Notes: generated by a model from the letters alone, not told the origin. A stretch of DNA of 64,000 nt from Streptoalloteichus hindustanus (GCF_900129375.1 NZ_FQVN01000010.1:94287-158286), one strand, 5' to 3'. Numbered from the stretch's first letter, positions 10,174 through 19,520 are shown. Program-made: numbers and translations.

Positions 10174-10912
10174 CACCCTGCTGGTCTTCCGCCACACGAT
10201 CGGACCGGTGCTGCGCAGCCCGGTGACGATCGTGATCTCGATGGTCCACCCGGTGCTCTACCTGGTGCTGTTCGGGCCGCTGCTGGAGAACCTGGTGCGC
10301 GTGCCCGGCGCGACGAACTCCTGGCAGGTGTTCGCGCCCGGCATCCTGGTGCAGCTCGCCCTGTTCACCGGGGGGTTCGCCGGGTTCGCGCTGCTGCCGG
10401 ACCTGCGGGCCGGCGTGGTCGAGCGGATGCGGGTGACCCCGGTCAGCCGGACCGCGCTGCTGCTCGGCCGGGTGCTGCGGGACGTCGTGGTAACGATGGT
10501 CCAGGCGGTGCTCCTGCTCGCCGCGGCGGCCGTGCTCGGGATGCGCGCGCCCGTCGCGGGGCTGGCGCTCGGGCTGCTCCTGGCGGCGGTGCTCTCCGGG
10601 GCGCTGTCCGCGGCGTCCTACACGATGGCCCTCTCCCTGCCCAACGAGTACCAGTTCGCGCCCGTCGTCCAGTCGCTGACGCTGCCGTTGATGCTGCTCT
10701 CGGGCGTGCTCCTGCCCATGGCCCTCGCGCCGGACTGGCTGCGCGTCGTGTCCTGGTTCAACCCGCTCAGCTACGCGGTGGACGCCGAACGGGCGTTGTT
10801 CCTCGGCGACTACGCGGCGACCGACGTGCTGGTCGGCGTGCTGGTCGTGGTGGTCGTGTTCGGGTTCACCGTGGTGTGGGGCACGCGCTCCTACCGGCGG
10901 CGGAACGCCTGA
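10163..10912 (+). CDS. ABC-2 exporter permease (DrrB family)
   Basis: 249-aa integral membrane protein with about six hydrophobic helices and the ABC-2 pattern VVERMRVTPVSRTALLLGRVLRD, followed by PLMLLSGVLLPMALAPDWLRVVSWFNPLSYAVDAERALF. It is translated from GTG 10163 inside the 3' end of the ATPase gene, so the two are coupled. It forms the membrane channel of the exporter and is probably under the upstream PadR protein. Confidence 0.88.
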   Translation: MPRDTLLVFRHTIGPVLRSPVTIVISMVHPVLYLVLFGPLLENLVRVPGATNSWQVFAPGILVQLALFTGGFAGFALLPDLRAGVVERMRVTPVSRTALLLGRVLRDVVVTMVQAVLLLAAAAVLGMRAPVAGLALGLLLAAVLSGALSAASYTMALSLPNEYQFAPVVQSLTLPLMLLSGVLLPMALAPDWLRVVSWFNPLSYAVDAERALFLGDYAATDVLVGVLVVVVVFGFTVVWGTRSYRRRNA

Positions 10913-10920
10913 CCGGCCTG

Positions 10921-10960
10921 TCGGGCCGGCCCACCGCCCCACGAGAATGGGCCGGCCCGA
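10921..10960 (+). terminator. Terminator after ABC-2 exporter
   Basis: Perfect 12-bp stem TCGGGCCGGCCC (10921-10932) and GGGCCGGCCCGA (10949-10960) with a 16-nt loop, starting 8 bases after the permease stop. There is no T tract, as is frequent in high-GC actinobacteria. Confidence 0.7.
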
Positions 10961-11007
10961 TGACCGGGTGACGGCGAGTTACGCCGACTGGGTGAAGATG
11001 TGGGGTC

Positions 11008-12408
11008 ATGGAGGCGGTGTGGGTCGTGTCGCGGCCGCTGGCCGGCGACGCCGGGCCGGAGCGGGTCCTGCGACGACTGGCGGCACGCGCCGCGGCGGCC
11101 GGCACGGCCCCGCCGGCGGCGGTGATCGGTGACTGGTTCGGCGGGCAGGCGGTGCTCGCGCCGACCGTCCTCGTCGCTCCGACCTCCCCGGCCGAGGCGT
11201 TCACGACCCCGGACCGGCAACCGGTCGTGGTGGCCGCGCCCGACCTGCCCCCCGGCGCTGTCGGCGGGGGGTGGTTCGGCTTTCTCGGCTACGGCCTGAC
11301 CGATCCCGGCCGCTGGTCCGGGCCGCTCGGGCCCGGCGGGGGTCGCGCCCGGCTGCTGCCGGACGCGGCGTGGGGCTGGGCCGACCACGTGTTGCGCCGG
11401 GACGCGCGCGGCCAGTGGTGGTTCGAGGCGCTGGTGCCGGTGGACCGCCCCGCGCCGGAGGAGCTGGTCGCCGAGCTCGCCGAGCTCGTCGCCGCCGACG
11501 AGGACCCGCCAGAGCGCCCCTGGCTGGCCGGCCCGCTGCGGCGCTCTCCCGCCGAACGCCACGAGGCGGCGGTGGTCGGGTGCGTGGCGCGGATCGCGGC
11601 CGGGGAGATCTTCCAGGCCAACGTGTGCACCCGGTTCGAGTGGGAGTTCGACGGCGACGCCCTGGAGGTGTTCGCGGCCGGCTCGGCCCGGCTGCGCCCC
11701 GCGCGCGCCGCGTACGTGGCCGGCGGGTGGGGCGCCGTGGCGTCGCTGTCGCCCGAGCTCTTCCTGGCCCGCCACGACCGGCTCGTGCGGTCCAGCCCGA
11801 TCAAGGGCACCCTGCCCCGGCGGGGGCCGGCCGACGCCGCCAACGCCGAGCTGCTGCGCCGCTCGACCAAGGACGTGGCCGAGAACGTGATGATCGTCGA
11901 CCTGGTGCGCAACGACCTGGGTCGGGTCTGCGAGGTCGGCAGCGTGACCGTGCCCGAGCTGCTGGACGTGCAGCCGCACCCGGGCGTCTGGCACCTGGTG
12001 TCGACGGTGGAGGGACGACTGCCGGCGGCGGCCACCGACGCCGACCTGCTGGCCGCGGCCTTCCCGCCCGGATCGGTGACCGGCGCGCCGAAGCTGCGCG
12101 CGTTGGAGGTCGTCGCCGAGCTGGAGACCACGCCCCGCGAGGTCTACTGCGGGGCGGTGGGCGTGGCCTCGCCGCTGGCCGGCCTGGAGCTCAACGTGGC
12201 CATCCGCACCCTGGAACAACACGGCGACCGCCTCTGGCTGGGCGTGGGCGGCGGCATCACCGCCGACTCCGACCCCCACGCGGAGTGGCAGGAGTGCCTG
12301 ACGAAGGCGGCCCCGCTCGAAGCCCTGTTGCACCCCGAGGCCCCCACCCCGGCCGTCGGCGCGCACACCGCCCGACTCGGCAGCCCCTTGACCCAGCCAC
12401 TCATGTGA
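11008..12408 (+). CDS. pabB: Aminodeoxychorismate synthase component I
   Basis: Chorismate-utilising enzyme of folate synthesis: chorismate plus ammonia gives 4-amino-4-deoxychorismate. 466 aa. The diagnostic SSPIKGTLPR motif (PIKGT rather than the PIAGT of anthranilate synthase) supports PabB. FQANVCTRF, DLVRNDLGRVCEVGSV and PGSVTGAPK are shared chorismate-binding motifs. No glutamine amidotransferase domain is fused. The M. tuberculosis counterpart is Rv1005c, also near rsmI and metS. Confidence 0.88.
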   Translation: MEAVWVVSRPLAGDAGPERVLRRLAARAAAAGTAPPAAVIGDWFGGQAVLAPTVLVAPTSPAEAFTTPDRQPVVVAAPDLPPGAVGGGWFGFLGYGLTDPGRWSGPLGPGGGRARLLPDAAWGWADHVLRRDARGQWWFEALVPVDRPAPEELVAELAELVAADEDPPERPWLAGPLRRSPAERHEAAVVGCVARIAAGEIFQANVCTRFEWEFDGDALEVFAAGSARLRPARAAYVAGGWGAVASLSPELFLARHDRLVRSSPIKGTLPRRGPADAANAELLRRSTKDVAENVMIVDLVRNDLGRVCEVGSVTVPELLDVQPHPGVWHLVSTVEGRLPAAATDADLLAAAFPPGSVTGAPKLRALEVVAELETTPREVYCGAVGVASPLAGLELNVAIRTLEQHGDRLWLGVGGGITADSDPHAEWQECLTKAAPLEALLHPEAPTPAVGAHTARLGSPLTQPLM

Positions 12409-12479
12409 AGAGCGGTCAGGCCCACACCCGAGTCCGCGCCGAGACCCCCGAGAATCGCCGACCGAGCGCCCGCCTCGTG

Positions 12480-12520
12480 CCTACAGCCCTTAGCTAGGGG
12501 GAACCCCCTTTTCACATCAT
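12480..12520. repeat. GCCTACAG/GGGGGAACCCCC intergenic element, copy 2
   Basis: GCCTACAGCCCTTAGCTAGGGGGAACCCCCTTTT-type sequence between the convergent pabB and rsmI genes. It aligns with 3106-3146. The AGGGGG-AA-CCCCCTTTT core could terminate transcription from the pabB side. Confidence 0.55.
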
Positions 12521-12636
12521 GACGGCGAGGTCTGACAGTTTCGGCCGGTCACAGCCACCCCGGGAGAGTGAAAATTCGCCTCGAACGGATTCACTCCGGC
12601 GGCGAACAACCGGGTTCCGGCAAAAGTCTCGTCCCC

Positions 12637-13476
12637 CTACGCGCGCCGAGCCGCCAGGACCGCGTCGTAGAGCGCCTTCTTCCCCGTTCCCACGCTGGTC
12701 TCGGCCACCTCGGCCACGGCCTGCTTCAGCCGGGCGCCCCCCGCGACCCGTCGCTCCACCTCCGCCACCAGCGCGTCCACGTCGTCCCCGGTGAGGTCGG
12801 ACGGCTCGGCGCCCGCGACCACCACGCTCACCGGCCCGGTCACCCCGCCCGCCGCCCACTCGGCCAGCTCGGCGAGGCCGCCGCGCCGCACGTCCTCCCC
12901 CGGACCGGTCAGGTCCCGGCACACCGCCGCGGGCCGGTCCGCACCCCACACCGCGGCCGCCTCGGCCAACGTCTCCCCCAACGTCGAGGGGTCCGCGCAG
13001 AACACCACGGTCCGCTGCTCGCCGGCCAACGCCGCGAACCAGCGCCCCCGCTCCTCCGGCTCCGTCGGCGGCGCGTCCTCGAAGCAGAACCGGTCCGACG
13101 GCAACCCGGACACCGCGAGCGCGGCCGTCACCGCCGACGGGCCGGGCACGCAGGTCACCGGCGCCCCCTCGGCCGCGCAGGCCGCGACCAGCCCGACCGC
13201 GGCGGCCCCGGGAATCCCGTCGGTGGTCACCACGAGCACCGTGGCCCCGTCGCGCACCGCCTCGGCCAGCGGCCGGACCGGCTCGTCCGTGTCGACCACC
13301 CGTCCGGCGGGAGGCGCGTCGAGCGCGCTCGCCAGGCCCCTCAGCCAGGCGATGTCGTCGGTGACCACGACGTCGGCAGCGCCGAGCGCCTCGACCAGCC
13401 GGGGCGAGGCGTCACGGGGCTGTCCTATCGGGGCGGCGGCCAGCACCAGGCGGCCGGAACCGGATACGGGGCTCAC
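12637..13476 (-). CDS. rsmI: 16S rRNA (cytidine1402-2'-O)-methyltransferase
   Basis: Tetrapyrrole-methylase-fold enzyme that 2'-O-methylates C1402 in the decoding centre. 279 aa from GTG 13476, which follows AGGGTGGG. Motifs: GRLVLAAAPIGQPRDAS (N-terminal), VTTDGIPGAAAVG, CVPGPSAVTAALAVSGLPSDRFCFE, and the C-terminal GTGKKALYDAVL. Divergent from pmt with a 24-base gap, as in M. tuberculosis (Rv1003/Rv1002c). Confidence 0.92.
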   Translation of the reverse strand: MSPVSGSGRLVLAAAPIGQPRDASPRLVEALGAADVVVTDDIAWLRGLASALDAPPAGRVVDTDEPVRPLAEAVRDGATVLVVTTDGIPGAAAVGLVAACAAEGAPVTCVPGPSAVTAALAVSGLPSDRFCFEDAPPTEPEERGRWFAALAGEQRTVVFCADPSTLGETLAEAAAVWGADRPAAVCRDLTGPGEDVRRGGLAELAEWAAGGVTGPVSVVVAGAEPSDLTGDDVDALVAEVERRVAGGARLKQAVAEVAETSVGTGKKALYDAVLAARRA

Positions 13477-13500
13477 GCCGCCCACCCTACGATCGGCCGA

Positions 13501-15165
13501 GTGAGCGAGCGGAGCGAGCGAACCATCGAGCACAGCGGTGTCCCTCGCACCGTCCCCGACGCCGAGGAGTCCGGCGTCGGTGTCCTGGTGCGCCAGGCGC
13601 CGGAACCCGGCGACGCCGTCGTGCCGGTCGGGGCGCTGCCGCCACCGGAGGACCCGGCGCCGGCCGACCCCGTCGACCGGTTGGGCCCGCCCCCGCCCAC
13701 CGACCGGCTCCGCGGCTGGGCCACCGCCCTCGCGCTCGCGGCGCTCGGCGGTCTGGTCCGGTTCTGGAACCTGGGCTTCCCCACCGACAAGGGCACGCCG
13801 GTCTTCGACGAGAAGCACTACGTGCCGCAGGCGTGGCAGGTGCTCCGCAACGGCGGCTACGAGGACAACGCCGGCTACCGGCTCATCGTGCACCCCCCGC
13901 TGGGCAAGCAGCTCATCGCGATCGGCGAGTGGCTGTTCGGCTACGACGGATGGGGCTGGCGGTTCTCCGCCGCGGTCGCCGGCACGGTCAGCGTGCTGCT
14001 CATCGTGCGGATCGCCCGCCGGCTCACCCGCTCGACGCTGCTCGGCGCCCTGGCCGGCGTGCTGTTGGTCTGCGACGGCCTCAGCCACGTGCAGTCCAGG
14101 GTCGGGATGCTCGACGCCTTCCTGGCCGTGTTCGTGCTGGCGGCGTTCGGCTGCCTGCTCGTGGACCGCGACCAGGTGCGGCAACGCCTGGCGGTCGCGG
14201 TGCGCGAGGGCCGCGTGGCCGAGACGCCCTGGGGACCGCGGATGGGCTTCCGCTGGTGGCGGTTCGGCGCCGGTGTGCTGCTCGGCCTGGCCTGCGGCGT
14301 CAAGTGGTCGGGCACGTACTTCCTGGCCGCGTTCGCGGTGCTCTGCGTGGTGTGGGACGTGACGGCGCGCCGCGCGGCCGGCGTGCCCAGGCCCTGGGTC
14401 GGCACGGTCGTGCGCGACCTGGGTCCCGCGCTGTGGGCGCTGGCCGTGGTGCCGATCCTGGCGTACCTGGCCACCTGGTGGGCCTGGTTCGGCAGCGAGA
14501 CCGGCGTCGACCGCCACGCGGTGGGCAGGGACGTGGGCGCCGACTCGCCCTTCTGGTTCGTGCCGGACGCGTTGCGGTCGCTGTGGTTCTACAGCTCGAA
14601 GGTCCTGGAGTTCCACAACTCCCTGGTCACCGACCCGAACAAGCCGCACCCGTGGGAGTCCAAGCCGTGGACGTGGCCGATGGGCCTGCGGCCGATGCTC
14701 TACTACCTGGAGTCGGGTGGTGGCGCGCCGGGCTGCGACGGGCGGCAGGACTGCCTGGGCGCGGTGATGCTGGTCGGCACGCCGGCGATGTGGTGGCTGG
14801 CCTTCCCGATGCTCGGCTGGGCGCTGTGGCGCGCCGTCACCCGCGTGGACTGGCGGTACGCGGCCGTGCTGGTCGCCTACGCCGCGGGCTGGCTGCCGTG
14901 GTTCGTCAACCTCGACCGGCAGATGTACTACTTCTACGTCACCCCGATCGCGCCGTTCCTGGTGCTCGGGCTGGTCCTGGTGATGGGCGAGATCCTGGGC
15001 TCGGCCCGCGCCGGCGCGGAACGCCGGGGCACGGGCCTGCTCGTGGTGGCGATCTACACGGGGCTCGTGGTGGCCAACTTCGCCTGGCTGTGGCCGATCC
15101 TGAACGGCAACGCCATCCCGTTGTGGTGGTGGAACGCGGAGATGTGGCTGCCGTCCTGGCGCTGA
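13501..15165 (+). CDS. pmt: Dolichyl-phosphate-mannose:protein mannosyltransferase
   Basis: Polytopic membrane enzyme that transfers mannose from polyprenyl-phospho-mannose to Ser/Thr of exported proteins. It is the bacterial PMT of Streptomyces and mycobacteria (Rv1002c). About 554 aa from GTG 13501. After a proline-rich N-terminus it shows FDEKHYVPQAW and the HPPLGKQLI loop with the acidic catalytic residue, then many TM helices and a C-terminal PMT domain (PWVNLDR-like PWFVNLDRQMYYFY). Proteins with signal peptides here, such as the M28 peptidase, are conceivable substrates. Confidence 0.93.
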   Translation: MSERSERTIEHSGVPRTVPDAEESGVGVLVRQAPEPGDAVVPVGALPPPEDPAPADPVDRLGPPPPTDRLRGWATALALAALGGLVRFWNLGFPTDKGTPVFDEKHYVPQAWQVLRNGGYEDNAGYRLIVHPPLGKQLIAIGEWLFGYDGWGWRFSAAVAGTVSVLLIVRIARRLTRSTLLGALAGVLLVCDGLSHVQSRVGMLDAFLAVFVLAAFGCLLVDRDQVRQRLAVAVREGRVAETPWGPRMGFRWWRFGAGVLLGLACGVKWSGTYFLAAFAVLCVVWDVTARRAAGVPRPWVGTVVRDLGPALWALAVVPILAYLATWWAWFGSETGVDRHAVGRDVGADSPFWFVPDALRSLWFYSSKVLEFHNSLVTDPNKPHPWESKPWTWPMGLRPMLYYLESGGGAPGCDGRQDCLGAVMLVGTPAMWWLAFPMLGWALWRAVTRVDWRYAAVLVAYAAGWLPWFVNLDRQMYYFYVTPIAPFLVLGLVLVMGEILGSARAGAERRGTGLLVVAIYTGLVVANFAWLWPILNGNAIPLWWWNAEMWLPSWR

Positions 15166-15365
15166 CGCCCCGCCGCGGAGAGCTGGAGCGCCTCTCGGCC
15201 GGTGGTCCGCCGGCCGAGGGCCCCGAGCAGCGCCCCGAGCCCGCGCCCGGGCGGACCGCCCGCCGCCACCGACCCCGCCGAACGGCGGGTTGTTCCCGGC
15301 GGGGAGCGAACCTAGGTTTCCTCAGCACAGGGTGCCCTGCGTCGACATACGAAGAAGCCTTCCGG

Positions 15366-15399
15366 GAAGGCCCCGTCGCGTCCGAGCGGCGGGGCCTTC
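15366..15399 (+). terminator. Hairpin in the leader of the M28 peptidase gene
   Basis: Perfect 10-bp stem GAAGGCCCCG (15366-15375) and CGGGGCCTTC (15390-15399), 14-nt loop, 30 bases ahead of the peptidase ATG. It either ends pmt transcription or attenuates the peptidase mRNA. Confidence 0.6.
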
Positions 15400-15429
15400 G
15401 CGGACTGCCGAACGCACGGGAGACACCCC

Positions 15430-16809
15430 ATGACCGGAGTACGCCGCCGTGACCTGCTCGCCGGGGCCGCGGCCCTGGCCGGTTTCGCCACCGTCGGATT
15501 CCTGCCCGGCACGGCCGCCGCGGCCACCCGCCAGCGCCCCGGCGCGGTCAACCCGCCCTCGCTGGGCATCGGCGACCACGCGATCACGGCGCGGGTCAGC
15601 GCGAGGCGCGCTCTGGCGCACATCCGGCACCTCAGCGAGACCATCGGGCCGCGCATCGGCGGCACGCCGTCGGAGCGCAGGGCGGCCGACTACCTGGCCG
15701 ACGTGCTGCGGGACCTGCGGTACAACGTGCGGCTCCAGCCGTTCCCGGTGGCCGACAAGTACCTCGCCGACGTGCTGGGCGACGGGGTCCGCTGGCAGTC
15801 CGCCGCCTCGTCGGAGGGCGCGCTCGACGTGACCGTGACCGGCGACGTGGTGGACGCCCGAGCCGGTGGCGACGGGGACTACCCGGCCGACGTCCGGGGC
15901 AGGATCGTGCTGGTCGACCGCGTGCGCGGCAGCGAGGCGAAGCAGGTCAGGACCGCGGTCGCGAAGGGCGCGGCAGCCGTGCTCCTGGTCGCCACACCCG
16001 CCCCGACAGCCCCGAACCAGCGGGCCGGCTCCTTCACCCCCGCCATCGGCGAGCGGGTCGGCGTCCCGGTGCTCGGTCTGGCCCAGGTGCACGGCGAGAA
16101 GGCCAGGAAGCGACTCGCGGGCGGCGGCCTGCGGCTGAGCCTGCGCGTCACCCACCACAAGAAGCTGACCTCGTACAACGTGCTCGCCGAGCGCCCGGCC
16201 ACCTTCCCGTCCCGGGACCAGGGCGTCGTGATGGTCACCGCCCACTACGACTCCGTTCCCGGCTCGCCGGGCGCGAACGACGACGGCAGCGGCACCGCGC
16301 TCTGCCTGGAGCTGGCCCGCGTGCTGCGCTACCTGCCCACCCAGAAGGCCCTGCGCTTCGCGCTGTGGGGCTCCGAGGAGCAGGGCCTCATCGGCTCCAA
16401 GCACTACGTGTCCCAGCTCGACGACGACGCGGCCAAGCGCATCGCCGGCTGCTTCCAGAACGACATGGTCGCCACGAGCCACGACCCGGCGAAGCACTAC
16501 TGGCTGCTCTCCGTCGACGGCGGGAACAACACCACCACCTCGGCGGTGGCCGGGGCCGCGCGACGCCTGGGCTACACGCCCCAGACCAAGGGTCCGGTGG
16601 CCAGGGGCTCCAGCGACCACGTGCCCTTCCACCAGCGCGGCATCGCCTCGGCGAACTTCAGCTGGCGCGGCGAAGCCGGGCCGCAGCTGCTGGAGCCGAC
16701 CTACCACACCCCCGAGGACACCATCCAGGACAACATCAGCCTGGACCGCCTCCAGGTCTCCCTGGAGCTGATCGGCTGCGCCGCCTACGACGTCGCCCGC
16801 CACCGCTGA
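15430..16809 (+). CDS. Secreted M28-family aminopeptidase (Tat substrate)
   Basis: 459 aa. The N-terminus has a twin-arginine signal (VRRRDLLAGAAALAGFATVGF) with AAA cleavage around residue 33. A PA-type insert spans roughly residues 110-245. The di-zinc M28 core follows: AHYDSVPGSPGANDDGSG (His and bridging Asp), WGSEEQGLIGS (catalytic Glu plus ligand), FQNDMV, and SSDHVPFHQRGI (last His). Probably an extracellular aminopeptidase. It has its own leader hairpin and a strong terminator, so it is a single-gene unit. Confidence 0.92.
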   Translation: MTGVRRRDLLAGAAALAGFATVGFLPGTAAAATRQRPGAVNPPSLGIGDHAITARVSARRALAHIRHLSETIGPRIGGTPSERRAADYLADVLRDLRYNVRLQPFPVADKYLADVLGDGVRWQSAASSEGALDVTVTGDVVDARAGGDGDYPADVRGRIVLVDRVRGSEAKQVRTAVAKGAAAVLLVATPAPTAPNQRAGSFTPAIGERVGVPVLGLAQVHGEKARKRLAGGGLRLSLRVTHHKKLTSYNVLAERPATFPSRDQGVVMVTAHYDSVPGSPGANDDGSGTALCLELARVLRYLPTQKALRFALWGSEEQGLIGSKHYVSQLDDDAAKRIAGCFQNDMVATSHDPAKHYWLLSVDGGNNTTTSAVAGAARRLGYTPQTKGPVARGSSDHVPFHQRGIASANFSWRGEAGPQLLEPTYHTPEDTIQDNISLDRLQVSLELIGCAAYDVARHR

Positions 16810-16825
16810 CCCACCAGATTCCCCA

Positions 16826-16858
16826 GGAAAGGCCGGGCGCCCCACGCCCGGCCTTTCC
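16826..16858 (+). terminator. Terminator after M28 peptidase
   Basis: GGAAAGGCCGGGC and GCCCGGCCTTTCC, a 13-bp stem with a short GCCCCAC loop, 16 bases beyond the stop. Confidence 0.8.
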
Positions 16859-17062
16859 GTATCAACTTCCGCGGTGGACTGGTCTCACCCAGGGAGGAGT
16901 GGAGACCTGCCCGATCGACTGCGAGCACGAGGAGATGGTGAACGCGGAATCCGTTCTGAGCATCGGCGGAATCGTCTCGGACGTGTTCGCACGGTTCGGC
17001 TCGGCGCGATACCCAGCACTGGAGCCTTCTGTTGTGAAACTCTGGCCAGAGGAATTCTCGAA

Positions 17063-18319
17063 GTGCGCACGAAGGAATCTGGCGACGCCAAGGTGAGACT
17101 GGGAAGTCGCTTCCACAGACTCTTCGGCGCCACGCTCGTGTCGGCCATCGGCACCGGCATGCACGCCGCCGCGCTGCCCCTGCTGGTCCTGCAGAGCACC
17201 AGCGGCCCGATGGCGTTGAGCTCCGTCGTCATGGCCGCCGAGGTTCCCTGGGTGCTGCTCTCGCTGCACGCCGGTGTCGTGGTGGACCGACTGGACCGCC
17301 GGCGGGTGATGGTGTGGGCCGACCTGGGGCGGTTCGCCGTCCTGGTCGCTCTCGCGGTGCTGGTCCTGACCGCGCTGGTGAACCTGGTGTGTCTGGTGCT
17401 CGCGGCGTTCCTGCTGGGCGTCGGCCAGGTCTTCTTCGACATCGCCGCCCAGTCGGCCGTTCCCGACCTCGTGTCGCGGGATCCGCGGAGCCTGGCAACG
17501 GCGAACGGGCGGATCGTCGCGGCGGAGAGCAACGGTGAGGACTTCGTGGGGCCTCCGCTTGGCTCCGCCCTGTTCGGCCTGTGGAACCTCCTGCCGTTCG
17601 CCGGCAACGCCCTCTCGTTCGCCGCCAGCGGCCTGTTGATCTTCTCGATCCGGACGGACGCCAAGCCGAAGGAGACGTCCGGAACTCCGCGCAGGAGCGT
17701 GCGGGGCGAAATCGCCGAGGGCATCCGGTGGTTGTTCGGGAACCGGACCCTGCGGGCGCTGGCCACGGCTTCCTGCCTCGGCAACATCGCCGTCACCGCC
17801 CAGTTCGCGATGCTCGCGCTGCTGGCCAAGGAGGTCCTCGGACTTCCGGACTTCGGTTTCGGTTTGTTGCTGACGGCCACCGCGGTCGGCGCGACGGTCG
17901 GGGGACTGGCCGCGGCGGCCGCCGGCAAGCGATTCGGCCCCGGCACGGTGGTGCTCGCGGGCAAAGCCGGCGTGGGCACGGCCGTTCTGGTTCTGGGACT
18001 TGTCGCCAATGCGTGGGTCGCGGCCGCGATGATGATGGTGACCGGCGCGCTGATGACCGCGGAGAAAGTCGTGGTGAGCACATTGCGCCAGCAGATCGTG
18101 CCCAATGAACTCTTGGGGAGAGTGCTCTCGTCGAGCAGACTGGTGGTAATGACCGGGGGTCCGGTTGGCGCGGCACTCGGCGGCGTTCTCGCCAGCTTGT
18201 TCGCCGTCCAGGTCTCGTATGTCGCCGGTGGCGTTTTTCTCATCCTGGTGACGCTGGTCTTCTATCCTGTGCTGAACAACCGCACCCTGGCAAGCACTAC
18301 GGACGAGTCGGCCAGGTAA
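17063..18319 (+). CDS. MFS exporter (EntS/MFS_3-like)
   Basis: 418 aa from GTG 17063, placed by an AGAGGA site 8 bases upstream. Twelve hydrophobic segments. The early loop DRLDRRRVMVWADLGRF matches the motif A region of the enterobactin-exporter-like MFS_3 group, and IAAQSAVPDLVSRDPRSLATANG is typical of that subfamily. Probable role is proton-driven efflux of a small molecule; substrate unknown. A perfect palindrome CTCTGGCCAGAG (17040-17051) overlaps the ribosome site and could bind a repressor. No regulator gene lies beside it. Confidence 0.85.
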   Translation: MRTKESGDAKVRLGSRFHRLFGATLVSAIGTGMHAAALPLLVLQSTSGPMALSSVVMAAEVPWVLLSLHAGVVVDRLDRRRVMVWADLGRFAVLVALAVLVLTALVNLVCLVLAAFLLGVGQVFFDIAAQSAVPDLVSRDPRSLATANGRIVAAESNGEDFVGPPLGSALFGLWNLLPFAGNALSFAASGLLIFSIRTDAKPKETSGTPRRSVRGEIAEGIRWLFGNRTLRALATASCLGNIAVTAQFAMLALLAKEVLGLPDFGFGLLLTATAVGATVGGLAAAAAGKRFGPGTVVLAGKAGVGTAVLVLGLVANAWVAAAMMMVTGALMTAEKVVVSTLRQQIVPNELLGRVLSSSRLVVMTGGPVGAALGGVLASLFAVQVSYVAGGVFLILVTLVFYPVLNNRTLASTTDESAR

Positions 18320-19341
18320 GCGAGAAAATCTGCGGCCGCGCGGGAGGAGACGACATGTCGTGATCACCTGCGGAATCAAGGCGTCGCATGACGCTGCAGT
18401 CACAATCCCCCGCGAACCACCCGATCCAGGCATTGCGCACCAGCCTGCCCAGCTGATCCCCACCCGAGAGCGGCGATGACCTGCATCTTCGCCGGCGACT
18501 CGCCCCCCAAAGCCAGCGCAATCAACAGGCCATCCCCAACAACTCCACCAGGTTGTCCACAGGGCCCCAAGTTATCCACAGCGAAACCCTCAGCCCTTTG
18601 CCACGCGCCCCCGAGCGAATAGGCTGGAGCAGGGCTCGCCCCCCAAGGCGGGTGGGGGCTGTCAACAGCAGAGATCTGGCACCCACCCCAACAACCCGGG
18701 CTCCTGACAGCTCTCCCGAGCGCGAATACCGAGCGAGCACCCCCGTCAGCCGTACGGCCGAACCACCGCCAAAGCCCACCACTTCTCGGCGACTGCCCCT
18801 CCCAGAGAAGACCTTGAGCCAGCGGCAAACCCCCACAGCCGTTCTGTGCAGCCGTGCGATCGAAGACGACCGCACAGCCCCTGAGCACCCCCAGAGCCAA
18901 CGTGGACAGTCCCAAAGGCGTGCACCGCCAGGCAACCACGCCAACAGCAAGCTGTGCCCAGCCATGCGGTCGAAGACAGCCATGGCCCTGATCCTTCGAC
19001 GCTGCGCGAGGAAGAGACAGCCCTTCATGGGCCCATGTGGACACTCCGAGCGCCCGCACCAAGCGATCGGCCAACAGAGATCACCGGCGCCACCGAGGCG
19101 AGCCGAGGTCCTCCCAGCTGTGCGGTCGAAGACCGCCACGGCCCACCCCACCCCAGAAGAAGAACGTGAGCCTCACCACAGCAAGCGGAAATACGCCCCG
19201 GAGCCCACAGAACGACCCCGCCCCAGTGATGTAAGACACAAAAGAAGAGATGCTGGTCCGAGATGTCGCGCCCAGCGCCCGCCAAGGCGAGGAGCTCGCA
19301 CCGTGGGGGGCATGGGGGGCTCGGCCCTCCAAAACAATAAA
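18320..19341. other. 1-kb non-coding region with degenerate repeats
   Basis: Long open frames exist on both strands, but their composition is unlike neighbouring proteins and no family is recognisable. Content: a DnaA-box promoter element (18553-18661); then three copies of a GTGCGRTCGAAGAC core (around 18855, 18962, 19120); and two copies of a GTGGACASTCC core (around 18901, 19035). The arrangement looks like a decayed, irregularly spaced repeat family. Confidence 0.55.
18553..18661 (+). promoter_or_regulatory. DnaA-box-pair promoter element with conserved 43-bp block, copy 1
   Basis: TTGTCCACAG at 18553-18562 and TTATCCACAG at 18572-18581 start 19 bases apart. Exactly 47 bases after the second box begins a 43-bp block (18619-18661) that matches 30131-30173 at all but one position. 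TTTGCC and TAGGCT, 17 bases apart, look like a promoter that would fire into the block. No convincing ORF follows, so a small RNA is possible. Confidence 0.6.
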
Positions 19342-19382
19342 GGACGACCCCCGTTCGCGCTTTCCGCGAACGGGGGTCGTCC
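19342..19382 (-). terminator. Terminator of tRNA-Ala
   Basis: Perfect 18-bp stem (19342-19359 with 19365-19382) and a 5-nt CTTTC loop. On the minus strand it is followed by TTTATTGTTTT, a classic intrinsic terminator about 10 bases past the tRNA 3' end. Confidence 0.92.
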
Positions 19383-19391
19383 AGTCGGACG

Positions 19392-19464
19392 TGGAGCTGA
19401 GGGGAATCGAACCCCTGACCTTCTCGATGCGAACGAGACGCGCTACCAACTGCGCTACAGCCCC
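19392..19464 (-). tRNA. tRNA-Ala(CGC)
   Basis: 73 nt on the minus strand. Acceptor stem GGGGCTG with CAGCTCC contains the G3-U70 wobble that marks alanine tRNAs. The D arm contains AGTTGGTAGCGC, the anticodon stem TCTCG/CGAGA encloses loop TTCGCAT (anticodon CGC), and the T arm is AGGGGTTCGATTCCCCT. CCA is not encoded. Confidence 0.95.
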
Positions 19465-19520
19465 GTGCTTGGTGCCCCCAAAGCATAGCAGGTTTCTGGG
19501 GGCACTTTCGCCACCCCCCT

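Noticed and set aside
18400..19151. Minus-strand frames of 209-224 codons in the 18.4-19.1 kb region
   Set aside because: Part of the frame (SPHPPWGASPAPAY) is just the translation of the 43-bp DNA block also found at 30131 in a different context; composition is not coding-like.
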